Shown here one piece after another: positions 12,201-20,737 of a stretch of DNA of 64,000 bases. A program made the translations under genes and the position numbers. Position 1 is the stretch's first letter; each line of letters opens with the position of its first letter. Origin of the DNA: Azolla caroliniana (lineage: Eukaryota > Polypodiophyta); NCBI GenBank assembly GCA_043228905.1, contig JBHGNT010000021.1:10044001-10108000 (forward strand), written 5' to 3'. The notes under the pieces are model-generated. The model made no database searches. It was given only the letters and a program-made list of their open reading frames with translations, and was not told the origin of the DNA.

Positions 12201-14380
12201 GAAATCTGATGCCGAAAGAGACCAGAGACTGTTCCCCCACCCATCTGCTCACGGAACGCAATCTCACCACCTATAACCAAACTGCTCTTCTTTGATAAGT
12301 GGGATTGGAATTCAGTGTTGGATGTCATCCTAAACAACCATCAAACAGATCAACTGAGTTAAATTTAGCTAAGACAAATATATTCAGCAAACATGAGGAA
12401 TAATTTAATGGCAATGTGAAACAGATCAGTACCCTCTTAAAGTTGGACCTTTGCGACGGGATTCAAACATTTCTGCCAAAGAAATATCCACAAGCAGTGA
12501 ACCAGTGTGGGGGGACTTATCTGATAGTTTCTTTTCACGCTTATTTTGCCACAACTTTTCAAAAGCTTTCAAAATTTCATCAACCGATTTCAGCTTGGGC
12601 CCCAGCTCCATCCCAGACTGCAGGCCTTCCATACCATAAAGATCATAAATCTTCCGCTTCCTTTCATCACTTAAAATTTCATAGGCCTCACGAATCCTCT
12701 GGAAATTCTCTGTAGCAATACCTTGCATCTGTAAAACAAATGACTATAAATTTAGAACAGACAAAATGCACCTTTTCTATTTCGTATTTTGTATTTTGTG
12801 AATATGTAGATTAAAGGGGATGAACAGCATATGCTTAGACACCTAGAGAGCATGCAAATTCTTTTGTTGCTATTCCAATTAGCATTATAGCCACAAACTT
12901 CTGGATTATATCTTAAATGCACTAAATCAAAGAAATCTAACCTAGAAAGCATGCAAATTTCTTTATTGTTATTCCAATTAATGGCATGGCTACAAACCTC
13001 TGGATTATATATTAAATGCACTAAATCAAAGAAATATAATCGAGAAAACATACAAACTTCTTTGTTGCTGTTCCAACTAATGTTATAGCTACAACCTCTG
13101 GATTATATCTTAAGTGCACTAAATCAAAGCAATTTACCCTAGAAGGCATGCAAATTTCTTCGTTTCTATTCCAACTAATGTCATAGCTACAAATCTTTGG
13201 ATTATACCTTAAATGCACTAAAATTTATTTTTTATTTTGTACTTTGTGAGGATGTTTTGTCGGAATAGGGAAATGCACTTTAATGTCTTTATCCATTTGC
13301 ACCAAATGCCAAAGGAAATTCTAAAATATGACCCAAACACCTAGGAATTTCAAATGACAGATGACAGAAGTATACAATAATCCTACGTCAAGGAATAAGA
13401 AGCAGCATGCACACATGAGAAGCCTTGCTTGTATATGTGATGATTCTAATTGAATGGGTAGGAATTTTGTTAATTCCTTGCCTTGGTGAAATTTGTGAGC
13501 TTTGAACATAAAATCTCTTAAATATAATACTTGACTAGAGAGATGCATATCTCTTTGATGCATATGTGTGTGTTTGTGTTCATACATCCACACATATGTA
13601 CATGTATGCATGCCTGTCTCTTTTATGCATATATGTATGTGCAAGTGTGTGTTATTTTCATACATCTACACATATGTACAAGTATATATGCATGTCTTTT
13701 TTATGCATATATGTATGCGTGTGTGTGTATGTGTGTTCATACATGACACATAGATGCAGGAATATGTGTGTAGACATCAAATATACAAGCATATAACTGA
13801 AATCCCATGGTGCTTGTATTAAATCGCCTATATGGAAGGCAAAACCCACAATGACACTATCAGAATGCAAAATGCCTTCCTTTTAATCATAATAGATATA
13901 CAACACGTTGGAACTATGAACTGTAGGAAACAAAACAAAACAACCCATTATGCAGATTCTAGAGAGAACCATCCTTAAACTTAGCCGCACTAGATACTGT
14001 TTATGGAGACATCAAACCTAGACAATTAAGAACAGTAAAACTAAACTCATAAACAGACAAAACGTTTCACTATATATGATATTCCATAACAATGCAAGAC
14101 AAAATGAAAGCAAACTATCATGGAGAAACCATTCGATTATCTCGATGAATTCGACAAGAAGCACAGAAGAAGGAAGCCGTGTGATGATAGATTGAAAGAA
14201 TCAGAGAGAGAGAGAGGAAGGAGCAAGAAACCAGACCTGCGGGGTTTGATGCTTGTCTGGGTGGTAGTGCTGAGCCCATTGGCGATATGCCTTGCGAATT
14301 TCTTCGTCGGATGCGTCAGGGGAGATGTGCAGAAGGGCGTAGAGCCCTCGATCAAGCTCACCATCGTCGACCCCGTCCAT
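248..14380 (-). CDS. OWL1: J-domain co-chaperone, DNAJC11/OWL1-like, 13 exons
   Basis: The product is a 553-residue J-domain protein of the DNAJC11 family; the Arabidopsis member OWL1 acts in very-low-light responses, and animal DNAJC11 is mitochondrial. Exons, in gene order: 14237-14380, 12433-12728, 12132-12329, 11935-12049, 4515-4601, 4338-4426, 4177-4261, 2498-2551, 1597-1677, 1423-1500, 650-913, 446-553, 248-310. They total 1662 nt with continuous phase. Exons 1-2 hold the J domain, with HPD near residues 40-42 and [10 protein letters not shown] after it. Exons 3-8 match the family's beta-rich middle part. Exon 9 is a hydrophobic stretch (about residues 357-383). Exons 11-13 match the C-terminal DUF3395-type domain, including KKSG and a GFCDPCPG motif. 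The start is the ATG at 14378-14380. All introns are GT-AG except intron 10 (GC-AG). The family match is from memory of the protein; the exon structure is read directly from the sequence. The function in this plant is inferred. Confidence 0.92.
914..1422 (-). other. GC-AG intron (intron 10) of the J-domain gene
   Basis: The donor reads CAG|GCATGT and the acceptor TTTCAG|GTT. Joining at these sites keeps phase 0 and gives [10 protein letters not shown], matching the family's GQ-VGEARAR region. No GT donor nearby restores this alignment. Confidence 0.75.
1508..1558. repeat. CATCAC microsatellite
   Basis: A run of CATCAC/CATCAG units lies a few bases upstream of exon 10, inside intron 9 of the J-domain gene. 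It is near the splice acceptor, so length change could matter, but nothing shows that it does. Confidence 0.7.
3120..3847 (+). mobile_element. LINE copy a, internally deleted, in intron 7
   Basis: A non-LTR retrotransposon remnant. Its left part (about 3133-3235) encodes the linker before the reverse transcriptase ([10 protein letters not shown] then HFIYARD). This is joined directly to the C-terminal coding end beginning [10 protein letters not shown] at 3241, which also occurs in LINE copy c on the other strand. The whole reverse transcriptase is missing. The frame stays open to about 3531. The 3' end carries the shared ATTGGCCATTTTGGCC segment and a short TTTC tail. It lies antisense to the host gene. 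Confidence 0.7.
3848..4080 (+). mobile_element. LINE copy b, internally deleted
   Basis: A second remnant of the same LINE family. It encodes [14 protein letters not shown], the typical start of a LINE reverse transcriptase, at about 3880-3925. It then jumps at about 3938 to the family's 3' end (TTCTCAAAGA, then a GGCCATTTTGACC segment) and ends in an AT run and a TTTC microsatellite tail. The tail ends about 100 bp downstream of exon 7 of the minus-strand gene. Confidence 0.6.
5479..5652 (+). repeat. copia-0 5' LTR, 5'-truncated
   Basis: This segment is nearly identical to 11183-11356 and ends TTTCTAACA. The first roughly 460 bp of the LTR, present at the other end of the element, are absent here. 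Confidence 0.85.
5653..5664 (+). promoter_or_regulatory. copia-0 primer-binding site
   Basis: TGGTATTAGAGC directly follows the LTR. It is one base off the usual plant copia site TGGTATCAGAGC, which pairs with initiator tRNA-Met. Confidence 0.8.
5717..6881 (-). pseudogene. LINE copy c, C-terminal ORF2 fragment
   Basis: A 5'-truncated LINE lies in reverse orientation inside the leader of copia-0. Read on the minus strand it encodes the region after the reverse transcriptase core: [14 protein letters not shown] near 6830, a long linker, then a cysteine/histidine motif of the form [18 protein letters not shown] near 6110-6160, then [10 protein letters not shown]. Stops and a shift separate the pieces at about 6200. 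The element ends in the family's 3' segment and an AAAG (minus-strand CTTT) tail at 5717-5750. It is not functional. Confidence 0.8.
6952..8388 (+). pseudogene. copia-0 gag and protease
   Basis: The frame starts at the ATG at 6952 (MALSTNVV). It encodes a UBN2-type copia gag and then a zinc knuckle [14 protein letters not shown] at about 7717-7758, which binds the RNA genome. The aspartic protease follows ([11 protein letters not shown] near 7910), in which the catalytic Asp of DSG is Asn, so the protease should be dead. The frame then enters the integrase zinc-binding region (HERFGHLN) and ends at a TAA at 8386-8388. The duplicated 33-bp segments at 6890-6922 and 6958-6990 overlap the start. 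Confidence 0.85.
8400..10258 (+). pseudogene. copia-0 integrase and reverse transcriptase
   Basis: Broken frames together cover the integrase core and the reverse transcriptase. The integrase reads LRSDRAGKF where copia elements have RSDxGGEF, then [21 protein letters not shown] at 8858-8860 interrupts it. The RT runs from [13 protein letters not shown] through [12 protein letters not shown] and [12 protein letters not shown] to [11 protein letters not shown] (about 10051-10083). A TGA lies at 9752-9754 and the frame stops at 10256-10258. The part between the RT palm and RNase H is missing. Confidence 0.85.
10259..10724 (+). pseudogene. copia-0 RNase H end
   Basis: This encodes the C-terminal copia RNase [11 protein letters not shown], then [44 protein letters not shown] and [11 protein letters not shown]. 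It is joined to the RT at about 10256 by a deletion and shift. The frame ends just before the polypurine tract (GAGGGGGCG) that precedes the 3' LTR. Confidence 0.85.
10719..11356 (+). repeat. copia-0 3' LTR
   Basis: It follows the purine-rich tract at 10710-10716. It begins CGTTAGAT (the expected TG start reads CG) and ends TTTCTAACA, so the ends form an inverted repeat. The last 174 bp match the 5' LTR remnant. Confidence 0.75.
12842..13222. repeat. about 99-bp tandem repeat, four units, in intron 1
   Basis: Units start near 12842, 12941, 13041 and 13138. Each holds CATGCAAATT, then CTATTCCAA, then TGGATTATA and TGCACTAAATCAAAG. The copies differ by scattered substitutions; the fourth is shorter. 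Short spurious reading frames here come from the repeat. Confidence 0.85.
13558..13752. repeat. TG/ATGC-rich tandem repeat, about 2.5 units
   Basis: Imperfect units of roughly 67-78 bp begin near 13558, 13625 and 13703. Each starts ATGCATAT and contains CATACATC(C/T)ACACATATGTAC. It lies in intron 1 and makes open frames of low complexity in all three plus frames, none of them genes. Confidence 0.75.
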
Positions 14381-15479
14381 GGCCCCACGGAACAGAAGGC
14401 AGCGCAGTGCTGTCGCTCCCCGCTCTCCAGGAGGGAGGTTTTAGAGCAAAGATTTCCCAGAAACCTAAAAGCCAGGCTAAGGCTAAGGCAAAAGGCAAGG
14501 TTACGCTAAACTAGCTGCTACTGCTACTTCTAGTTCTAGTTCTAGTGCTACTATGTACTAGCCTCTTCTTTCTTTCTTTCTTTCTTCCTTCCTTTCTTTG
14601 TTGACACTCACACACTCACTCACACCCAGGAGGAGGAAGTCCTCCTCCTCCTCCTCCTCCTCCTCCTCCTTGCCAACCTAACTAACCCACCAACCGATCG
14701 ATTCATGTCATCCATGAGACGAAGTCCAAAAGGAGTTGGTCGGTCGTCCGCCCATCGCTCGTCCCACCCATTGTCTCTCCTTCATGGGTAGGTTTGTGCT
14801 TGTCGAACCCCTTGAGAAAGTGGAGAAGCTTCCAATATCTTAAGGGATCAACTGACACTTAAGCATAGTCATCAATCTATCAATGACTTCGGGAGATTGG
14901 CTATTAAGCAACCATTCGTTGCCCAAAATGGGTAGACATTGATAAGGGTTGTTATGAATTGATATCATGTGTACACTTGCTCATGGAATTGATTGTTATT
15001 GCAATGGCTTGCTTACAACAACTCAGTTTACAAGGTTTGATATGAATATTATTTAGGCCATGAGTGGATACAAACATGATTACGATGCAAGGATAATAAC
15101 AATAGATGTTTACCCCGCTTTTTATCTTGAAAGATTATTCTTCATTAGTAGAAATTTTGCATACATGACGAAATGATCAAGTTGAAAACATTACAATGGC
15201 TCTAGCCATGATGACCTATGAAAACCACAAAGAAGGGTAGTGAAAGGCGAACAAGAGTGACATGAGACATCATATATGTGATGAATGTAGAATGTAGTGG
15301 GCCATAATGGTTAGTCCACACCACTTGCATATTAGCTACACAACTTTATGATGACCGCAATGAATCTTGACAAGGCATGACAAACAAACAAAAAAAGATT
15401 TCCCCTTGGGAACCTACCTATCCACCAATCAAACAAACTACATGCTCACCACGGAGTCCCCAATGTAAGATGGGTAAGT
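14381..15479 (-). promoter_or_regulatory. 5' flank of the J-domain gene
   Basis: This region lies upstream of the ATG of the minus-strand gene. It has CT-rich microsatellites (TTTC units near 14566-14600, and CCT/TCC units near 14638-14670), common in plant 5' leaders. No TATA box can be placed with confidence. From about 14800 to 15479 I see no gene or recognisable element before the gypsy-1 LTR. Confidence 0.35.
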
Positions 15480-15934
15480 TGAAGCTTTGGACAAGATGTG
15501 TCATGGAATTGTGGGGGTTGAACCCAATGACCTTTTGGTCTTATTGGGCAACCTTACCAATTGCGCATTATTGTATTGTATAAGATTCCACTTATTACAT
15601 TGTAGATTGATCACTAGAAATTTCAAGAACCTTCTAGAGAATGCATCTTCATGCACTCTCTAGAATTTTTCTAGCTTTCATGCATACCTTCACATTCTTG
15701 TATAAATACTCAGGTGCACCTTGATTACAATCAAGGTGAACAACACCAGTTACGAAAGCATAATTCAGTTCTTGTTCTTTTGTCTATTTTTTCTCTCTTG
15801 CTTGTTCTCTTGTCTATTCTCTCTCTCTCGCTATCTCTTAGTATTGAGCCTTGTCTACTTGTCCGTGACAGTCTTGTTCTCTTGCTTATGCTCTCGCTCT
15901 CTCTTAGTATTTAGCCTCATCCACCCATTCGTGA
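15480..15934 (+). repeat. gypsy-1 5' LTR
   Basis: It matches 23297-23791 along its length, including the TATA-like TATAAATACTC, the stretch GATTACAATCAAGG and the CT-rich right half. The exact right boundary is unclear because no clear primer-binding site follows. Confidence 0.75.
15511..15570 (-). other. tRNA-like segment in gypsy-1 5' LTR
   Basis: Read on the minus strand, this has a decayed A-box-like part (AATTGGTAAGGTTGCCC) and a B-box-like part (GGGTTCAACCC). The right LTR has the better-kept copy. See 23324-23384. Confidence 0.4.
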
Positions 15935-15969
15935 TTGTTTGTTCACCTTCCCATTTTCTAAGCCTCAGC

Positions 15970-16660
15970 ATGTCGGATCTTACCGAGAGAATAAATCAAC
16001 TCATGGAAGCTATGCATCAACTTCAACTTGAGAATGACAACCTTTGGGAATTGTTACGGAAGCTTCAAGTTGGAACACCGATGGAATTCGAAGAAAAAAA
16101 CAACTCTCCTCTTGCATCAACAAATGTTCTACCAATAGAGCCTGGTCCCTCGTCTAGTATTTCTCCAACTCCTCCCCATCCCACTACAAGTATGGAGCCC
16201 AAGATTAGTTTACCTGACAAGTTTGATGGCACAAGGAAACACTTCTGAGGGTTCATAAATCAGATTAAACTTATTATCCAATTACAACCTTAGTGGTATG
16301 CGGATGATTTTCATCAAGTTGGTCTCATTGGGACCCTTTTGTCAGGAGTTGCACAATCCTGATTTGCACCGTTGGTCGAAACTTCATCACCACTTCTACA
16401 AAATTTTCCTACCTTTCTGGCATAGTTCGAGCCAACATTTGGGGATACGGACCGACGCCGAACTGCCATTACCAAACTTTTTTCATTACATCAAGGTATG
16501 CGTCTGGTATCTGTTTATGCCTCTGAATTTAGACAATTACCATGTGATGTCCAGTGGGATGGCCAAGCACTCTACGACCATTTTCGTTAGGGCCTTCGAA
16601 GCGAGATTAAAAAATTACTAAACTTTCTGGAGCCTACGTCATTGTAGCAATCCATCACAC
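15970..16660 (+). pseudogene. gypsy-1 gag, N-terminal part
   Basis: The likely start is the ATG at 15970 (MSDLTERINQLMEAMHQLQ), a leucine-rich coiled coil as in many Ty3/gypsy gags. It is followed by a proline-rich linker and LPDKFDGTRKHF. A TGA at 16246-16248 (likely from CGA), a TAG near 16294 and a shift break the capsid region, which can still be followed as YADDFHQVGLIGTLLSG in another frame. It is not functional. Confidence 0.7.
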
Positions 16661-16823
16661 AAGCAGTTAGTTGTGACAATCGGTTGTTTGAGCTTCGTCA
16701 AGAGGAACGAGCAACTTCAAGGTGGCAACACTCTTCAAGATCTCCTCCGTCTTCATCATACGATGACCCCGTGCTGATGGAAATTGATCGAAGGTTGAAC
16801 GGAGGTATCGTCGAACCAATGGA

Positions 16824-16870
16824 CTATGTTTATATTGTGGTGCATCCACCCATCTAATTTGTTTTTGCCC
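16824..16870 (+). pseudogene. gypsy-1 gag zinc knuckle
   Basis: In one frame the sequence reads CLYCGASTHLICFC, a CX2CX4HX4C zinc knuckle that marks the nucleocapsid end of gag. The frame around it is broken. Confidence 0.6.
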
Positions 16871-17039
16871 AATCAAGAATAATCAATGACAAATATCTAC
16901 AAACAATACGACAAGACGACCCCAACAACCGAAAAACAATGGTGTCCAACTATAGTAGGAGCCATGTGGTTGGACAATCTGCATTCGTGTCGCACCCATA
17001 GTTCAGATGCATCGATAGAAGATTTCTCCTTTCCGGTAA

Positions 17040-19670
17040 GCATATATTTCAAGTCGATTTCAATTAGGTCCTTATCACTTCTCAATTTCGGGGCAACAAT
17101 GTGTTTTATGGATGAAAGGTTTGTTCGTAAACACAAATTTCCAGTTGTCCAAGCCAATCCCAGTGGAAGCTATCGATGGACGCATGCTTTCTTCTGGAGT
17201 AGTCACCAAAGCCACTGTCCCACTTATCTTACTACTCATGGAGCACTAGGAGGTCTTAACGTTTTATGTTACCACTTTACCACGACATCCGGTCATCCTT
17301 GGTTTGTCTTGGCTAAAGGCATATAATCCACTTGTCGATTGGCGCAATCACGCGATTAATTTCTCCCAAAATAGCTCAGAGGTGCAAGCAGTATCTCATG
17401 TTGTAGCAGCAATATGGCACAAATCGGTTTCAGGCGCGCACCCTCCCATTAAAGTAGGAATTAGCTCCAAGGCAGATGCTCACGTCCTAGTCACAACAAG
17501 GAAAATAGTGCACAGTGCCTTTGAGTCGAGCAATCCAATGAGGACAACTACCGACTCACTACCGTCCAAGTATGAAGACTTCACAGACGTGTTTGAGAAA
17601 AAGAATGTTGATCGCTTGCATGAGCATTGACCCTACAACTGTCCAATCGATCTACAAGAAGGTGCTAGTCCTCCCTTCAGCCCAATTTATGGATTGTCGG
17701 AACCAGAACTCCAGGCACTCCAAATTTATCTCAACGAGAACCTTGAAAAGGGTTTTATTCAACCCTCAAAATCACCACCAGGAGCTCCTATTTTGTTCGT
17801 GAAAAAGAAAGATGTCTCCTTACGCCTCTACGTTGACTATCATGGTCTAAACAAGATTACTGTTCACAACCGACACCCACTGCCTCTCATCCCAAAGTTG
17901 TTGGATCGATTCCGAACTGGGAGGATATTCTCTACGATTGACCTACAAGGAGCATACAATCTGGTACGGAGCAAACCTGGAGATGAATGGAAAACCACCT
18001 TTAGAACACGCTACGGTCATTTCGAGAACCTGGAGATGAATGGAAAACCGCCTTTAGAACACGCCTTCCATCGAGAATATCTAGATCACTTTGTTGTGAT
18101 CTATCTAGATGATATATTGGTCTTCTCTTCGAACATCAAGGTGCATACTCGACATGTCAAGTTAGTCCTCGCCAAACTTCGCAAGCATGGACTCTATGCT
18201 AAATGTGAAAAATGTGAAATTGATCGTACTTTTGTAGAGTTTCTTGGGTATGTCATCTCGACACAGGGAATCACAATGGACACATTGAAAGTCAAGACTA
18301 TCCAAGAGTGGGTTGTCCCAACTTAGGTATGAGATGTGCAATCATTCCTTGGTTTTGCAAATTTTTATCGTCGCTTCATCAAAGGATTCTCAGTGATTGC
18401 ACAACCTCTCATTGCTCTTACCCGCAAGGATGCTACTTTTGAATGGACAACAACTCCACAAAAGGCATTCACTTGTTGAAATAAGCCTTTACTATGGCAC
18501 CGGTCCTTTTACATCCTGACCCCACTAAGCCTTTCCAAGTCAAAACGGATGCTTTCGATTTCTCCATTGGGTCAATCCTCTCCCAGCCAAATGAGGTCGG
18601 TGTACGTCACCCGGTGGCTTACTACTCCCGCAAATTCACGGCACCAAAAATCAACTACCTCATATACGACAAGGAGCTTCTTGATATTATTGATGCTTTT
18701 GAAGAATGGAGACCCTATTTAGCTGGGGCGCAACACTATATCCAAGTGATTACCGATCACAAAAATCTAATATACTTTTCTACCACATGAACTTTAAATC
18801 GTAGACAGGCGCGATGATCAACCTTCTTGGCAAACTATGATTTTGAGATAATCTTTTGACCCGGCGCTCAACACACAACGACTGATGTCTTATCCCGTTG
18901 GTCCAAATTTGAGCTCACTCCGGAGGATGAAGCCATTGTCCAGCAATCCCATAGTTTGTTAAAGCCTGACCGATTCTACAACTTTTGCGACTTGCTTGCT
19001 CCAGGATGACTCTTTGCTCGAACAAATAGTAGAAGCCACTACGACTGATAAGTTCACCACAAAGGTAAAGGCAAGTATCACAAACCCCTCCCATGAACCC
19101 AAAAGGCTCGATTTAACTCGTTTTACAATTCAAGATAATCTTTTGTATGTCCCAGAAGGTTCGTGTCGGACCAGGGTGCTCCACGAGTGTCACGATGATC
19201 CACTTGTTGGTCATTTTGGCGTTGCAAAAACCTTGGAATTGATATCTCGGGGGTACTGGTGGCCACAACCATGGAATTTGGTCAAAGAGTTTTTTAAGTC
19301 ATGTGAAATTTGTGCTCGTTCTAAAGCATCTCATCATCGATCATATGGTCTCCTTCACCCTCTCCCAATCCCCAATCCCCAAACGGCTTTGGGCCTCTCT
19401 TTCCATGGATTTCATCATTGACCTTCCCTTTGTTGGTGGCTATGACTCGGTATTTGTCATGGTCGATCGCTTCACCAAGTTGGCTCATTTTGCTCCATGT
19501 GCCAAAACCATTGCCGGAGAGGAGACAACCGATTTGTTTTTCAAAAATGTGGTTCGACTACATGGATTGATGATATCACTTTTGATCGACGACCACAATT
19601 TGTTTCCAATTTTTGACGGCGCCTTCTACAAACCTTTGGTTGTACTGTTTTTCATGGTCGATCGCTTCAC
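17040..19670 (+). pseudogene. gypsy-1 pol: protease, RT, RNase H, integrase
   Basis: Successive broken frames cover the pol domains. The protease reads LNFGATMCFMDERFVRKHKFP, with the DSG triad lost. The RT (17694-18326) has [32 protein letters not shown] and [12 protein letters not shown]. The segment with PFGLTNAPATF is missing and replaced by a duplicated 36-bp stretch (see 17976-18064). RNase H (18494-18790) has LHPDPTKPFQVKTDAFDFSIG, YDKELLDIIDAFEEWR and ITDHKNLIYF. The integrase has a zinc-binding part (VGHFGVAKTLELI to CEICARSK) and the core start MDFIIDLPFVGGYDSVFVMVDRFTK, then decays. No chromodomain is visible before the interruption. Confidence 0.8.
17976..18064 (+). repeat. 36-bp direct duplication inside gypsy-1 RT
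   Basis: The 36 bases at 17976-18011 recur at 18029-18064 with one difference. The second copy sits where about 20 codons of the RT (including the NAPATF region) are lost, and the frame is kept. Confidence 0.85.
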
Positions 19671-19846
19671 CAAGATGGCTTCAACATTTTGCTCTGACTC
19701 TGTCAATCCTTCTAGGGAGGACTGGGCACGTCTCTTGGAGGATGTACATTGCGACCTTTCCTTGGAGCTCACCCCCATTGGCGACCGCTAAAAGGAGCAA
19801 GTTGAACGTCTTCGCTTAGATGCTCCCCGGTTTGAGGTAAGTAACT

Positions 19847-20737
19847 TTGTTTGGCTTCTCCGTCGCAATATTTCCACCACTCGTCCTTGTCCGAAGCTTG
19901 TGTAGGGAGGCGTATGGGTACGAGAAACCGGAGGGGCAAGGTTGGCATGAGCTCAATCGATGGGTGGCATCGGTGAAGTCCCATCGAAGCGCGATGGAAG
20001 CATTCCACGAGTTCGAGCATCGTTTTGCTCAACTCTCGGAGCGGGATCGGAGATCAGTGGGGGCGGACAAAGTCCTCCTATTTTTTAAGACGGTCCATCA
20101 GGAGGAAAGGATGGACATTTTATTCGAGCTCGAAGATGATCATGGAGCACACAGCCACACCGACGATTGGTTCGAAGTGGAGTGGGTATTCCTGCAACAC
20201 GATGAGAAGTGGTCGGCCAAAACACAGCCCACGAGCGGCGGAGAAGAGAGGGTGGTGAGTGACTACGCACTATTGGCGGAAGAGGGCTCAACGTGTAATG
20301 GTTTGGAGGAGTTCAACCTAGAAGCATTGATAGGGGAGGCATACGAGATCGTGAAGTCAAAGATTGAAGCCGAAGAGGGGTTTATTAAGGAGTCGGGTCC
20401 GAGAGGATCGGAGAACGCGGAGGAAGACACCTCCCTACGCACGGAGGACGGGGCCTATGTGGAGGCCGAAAGAGCTTATGACAACGACATGGGAGAGGGT
20501 GTGGAGCGAGTGACCCTCTCGTCTTGCGGTGAAGAGACGGCCATGGATAAGGCTGGGGATGATGGGACAATGAGCGCCACTTCGAGAGTGGGCGGAAGTT
20601 TCGGGACACGGTTGTCCGAAACATCGAACGGGGAGGAAGCAAGCGTAATCGAGGCTTGCGCGATAGGGGACGGGGTAGCCATGGATAACGATGTCCAGAT
20701 GGAGGTGGCTACAGACATGACGAGCGATGCTAATTAG
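19847..20737 (+). pseudogene. gypsy-2b gag, 5'-truncated
   Basis: The convincing part starts near 19900 (CREAYGYEKPEGQGWHEL). It continues through AMEAFHEFEHRFAQLSERDR and DKVLLFFKTVHQEERMDILFELEDD, matching in layout the gag of gypsy-2 at 36700-37000 (LLQEFEKWFARLSTLDQ, then RVLLFVKSVDALDREKVG). The C-terminal half is acidic and of low complexity. The frame is open for 296 codons, but the first codons are probably not the native start. No zinc knuckle follows in frame. Confidence 0.6.

Noticed and set aside
13531-13870. Overlapping open frames rich in Cys, Met, Tyr and His
   Set aside because: They arise from TG/ATGC-rich tandem repeat DNA inside intron 1 and show no coding pattern.
14120-14514. 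Plus-strand frames over exon 1 of the J-domain gene
   Set aside because: The minus strand has the J domain with HPD and a proper splice donor; the plus-strand frames are shadows.
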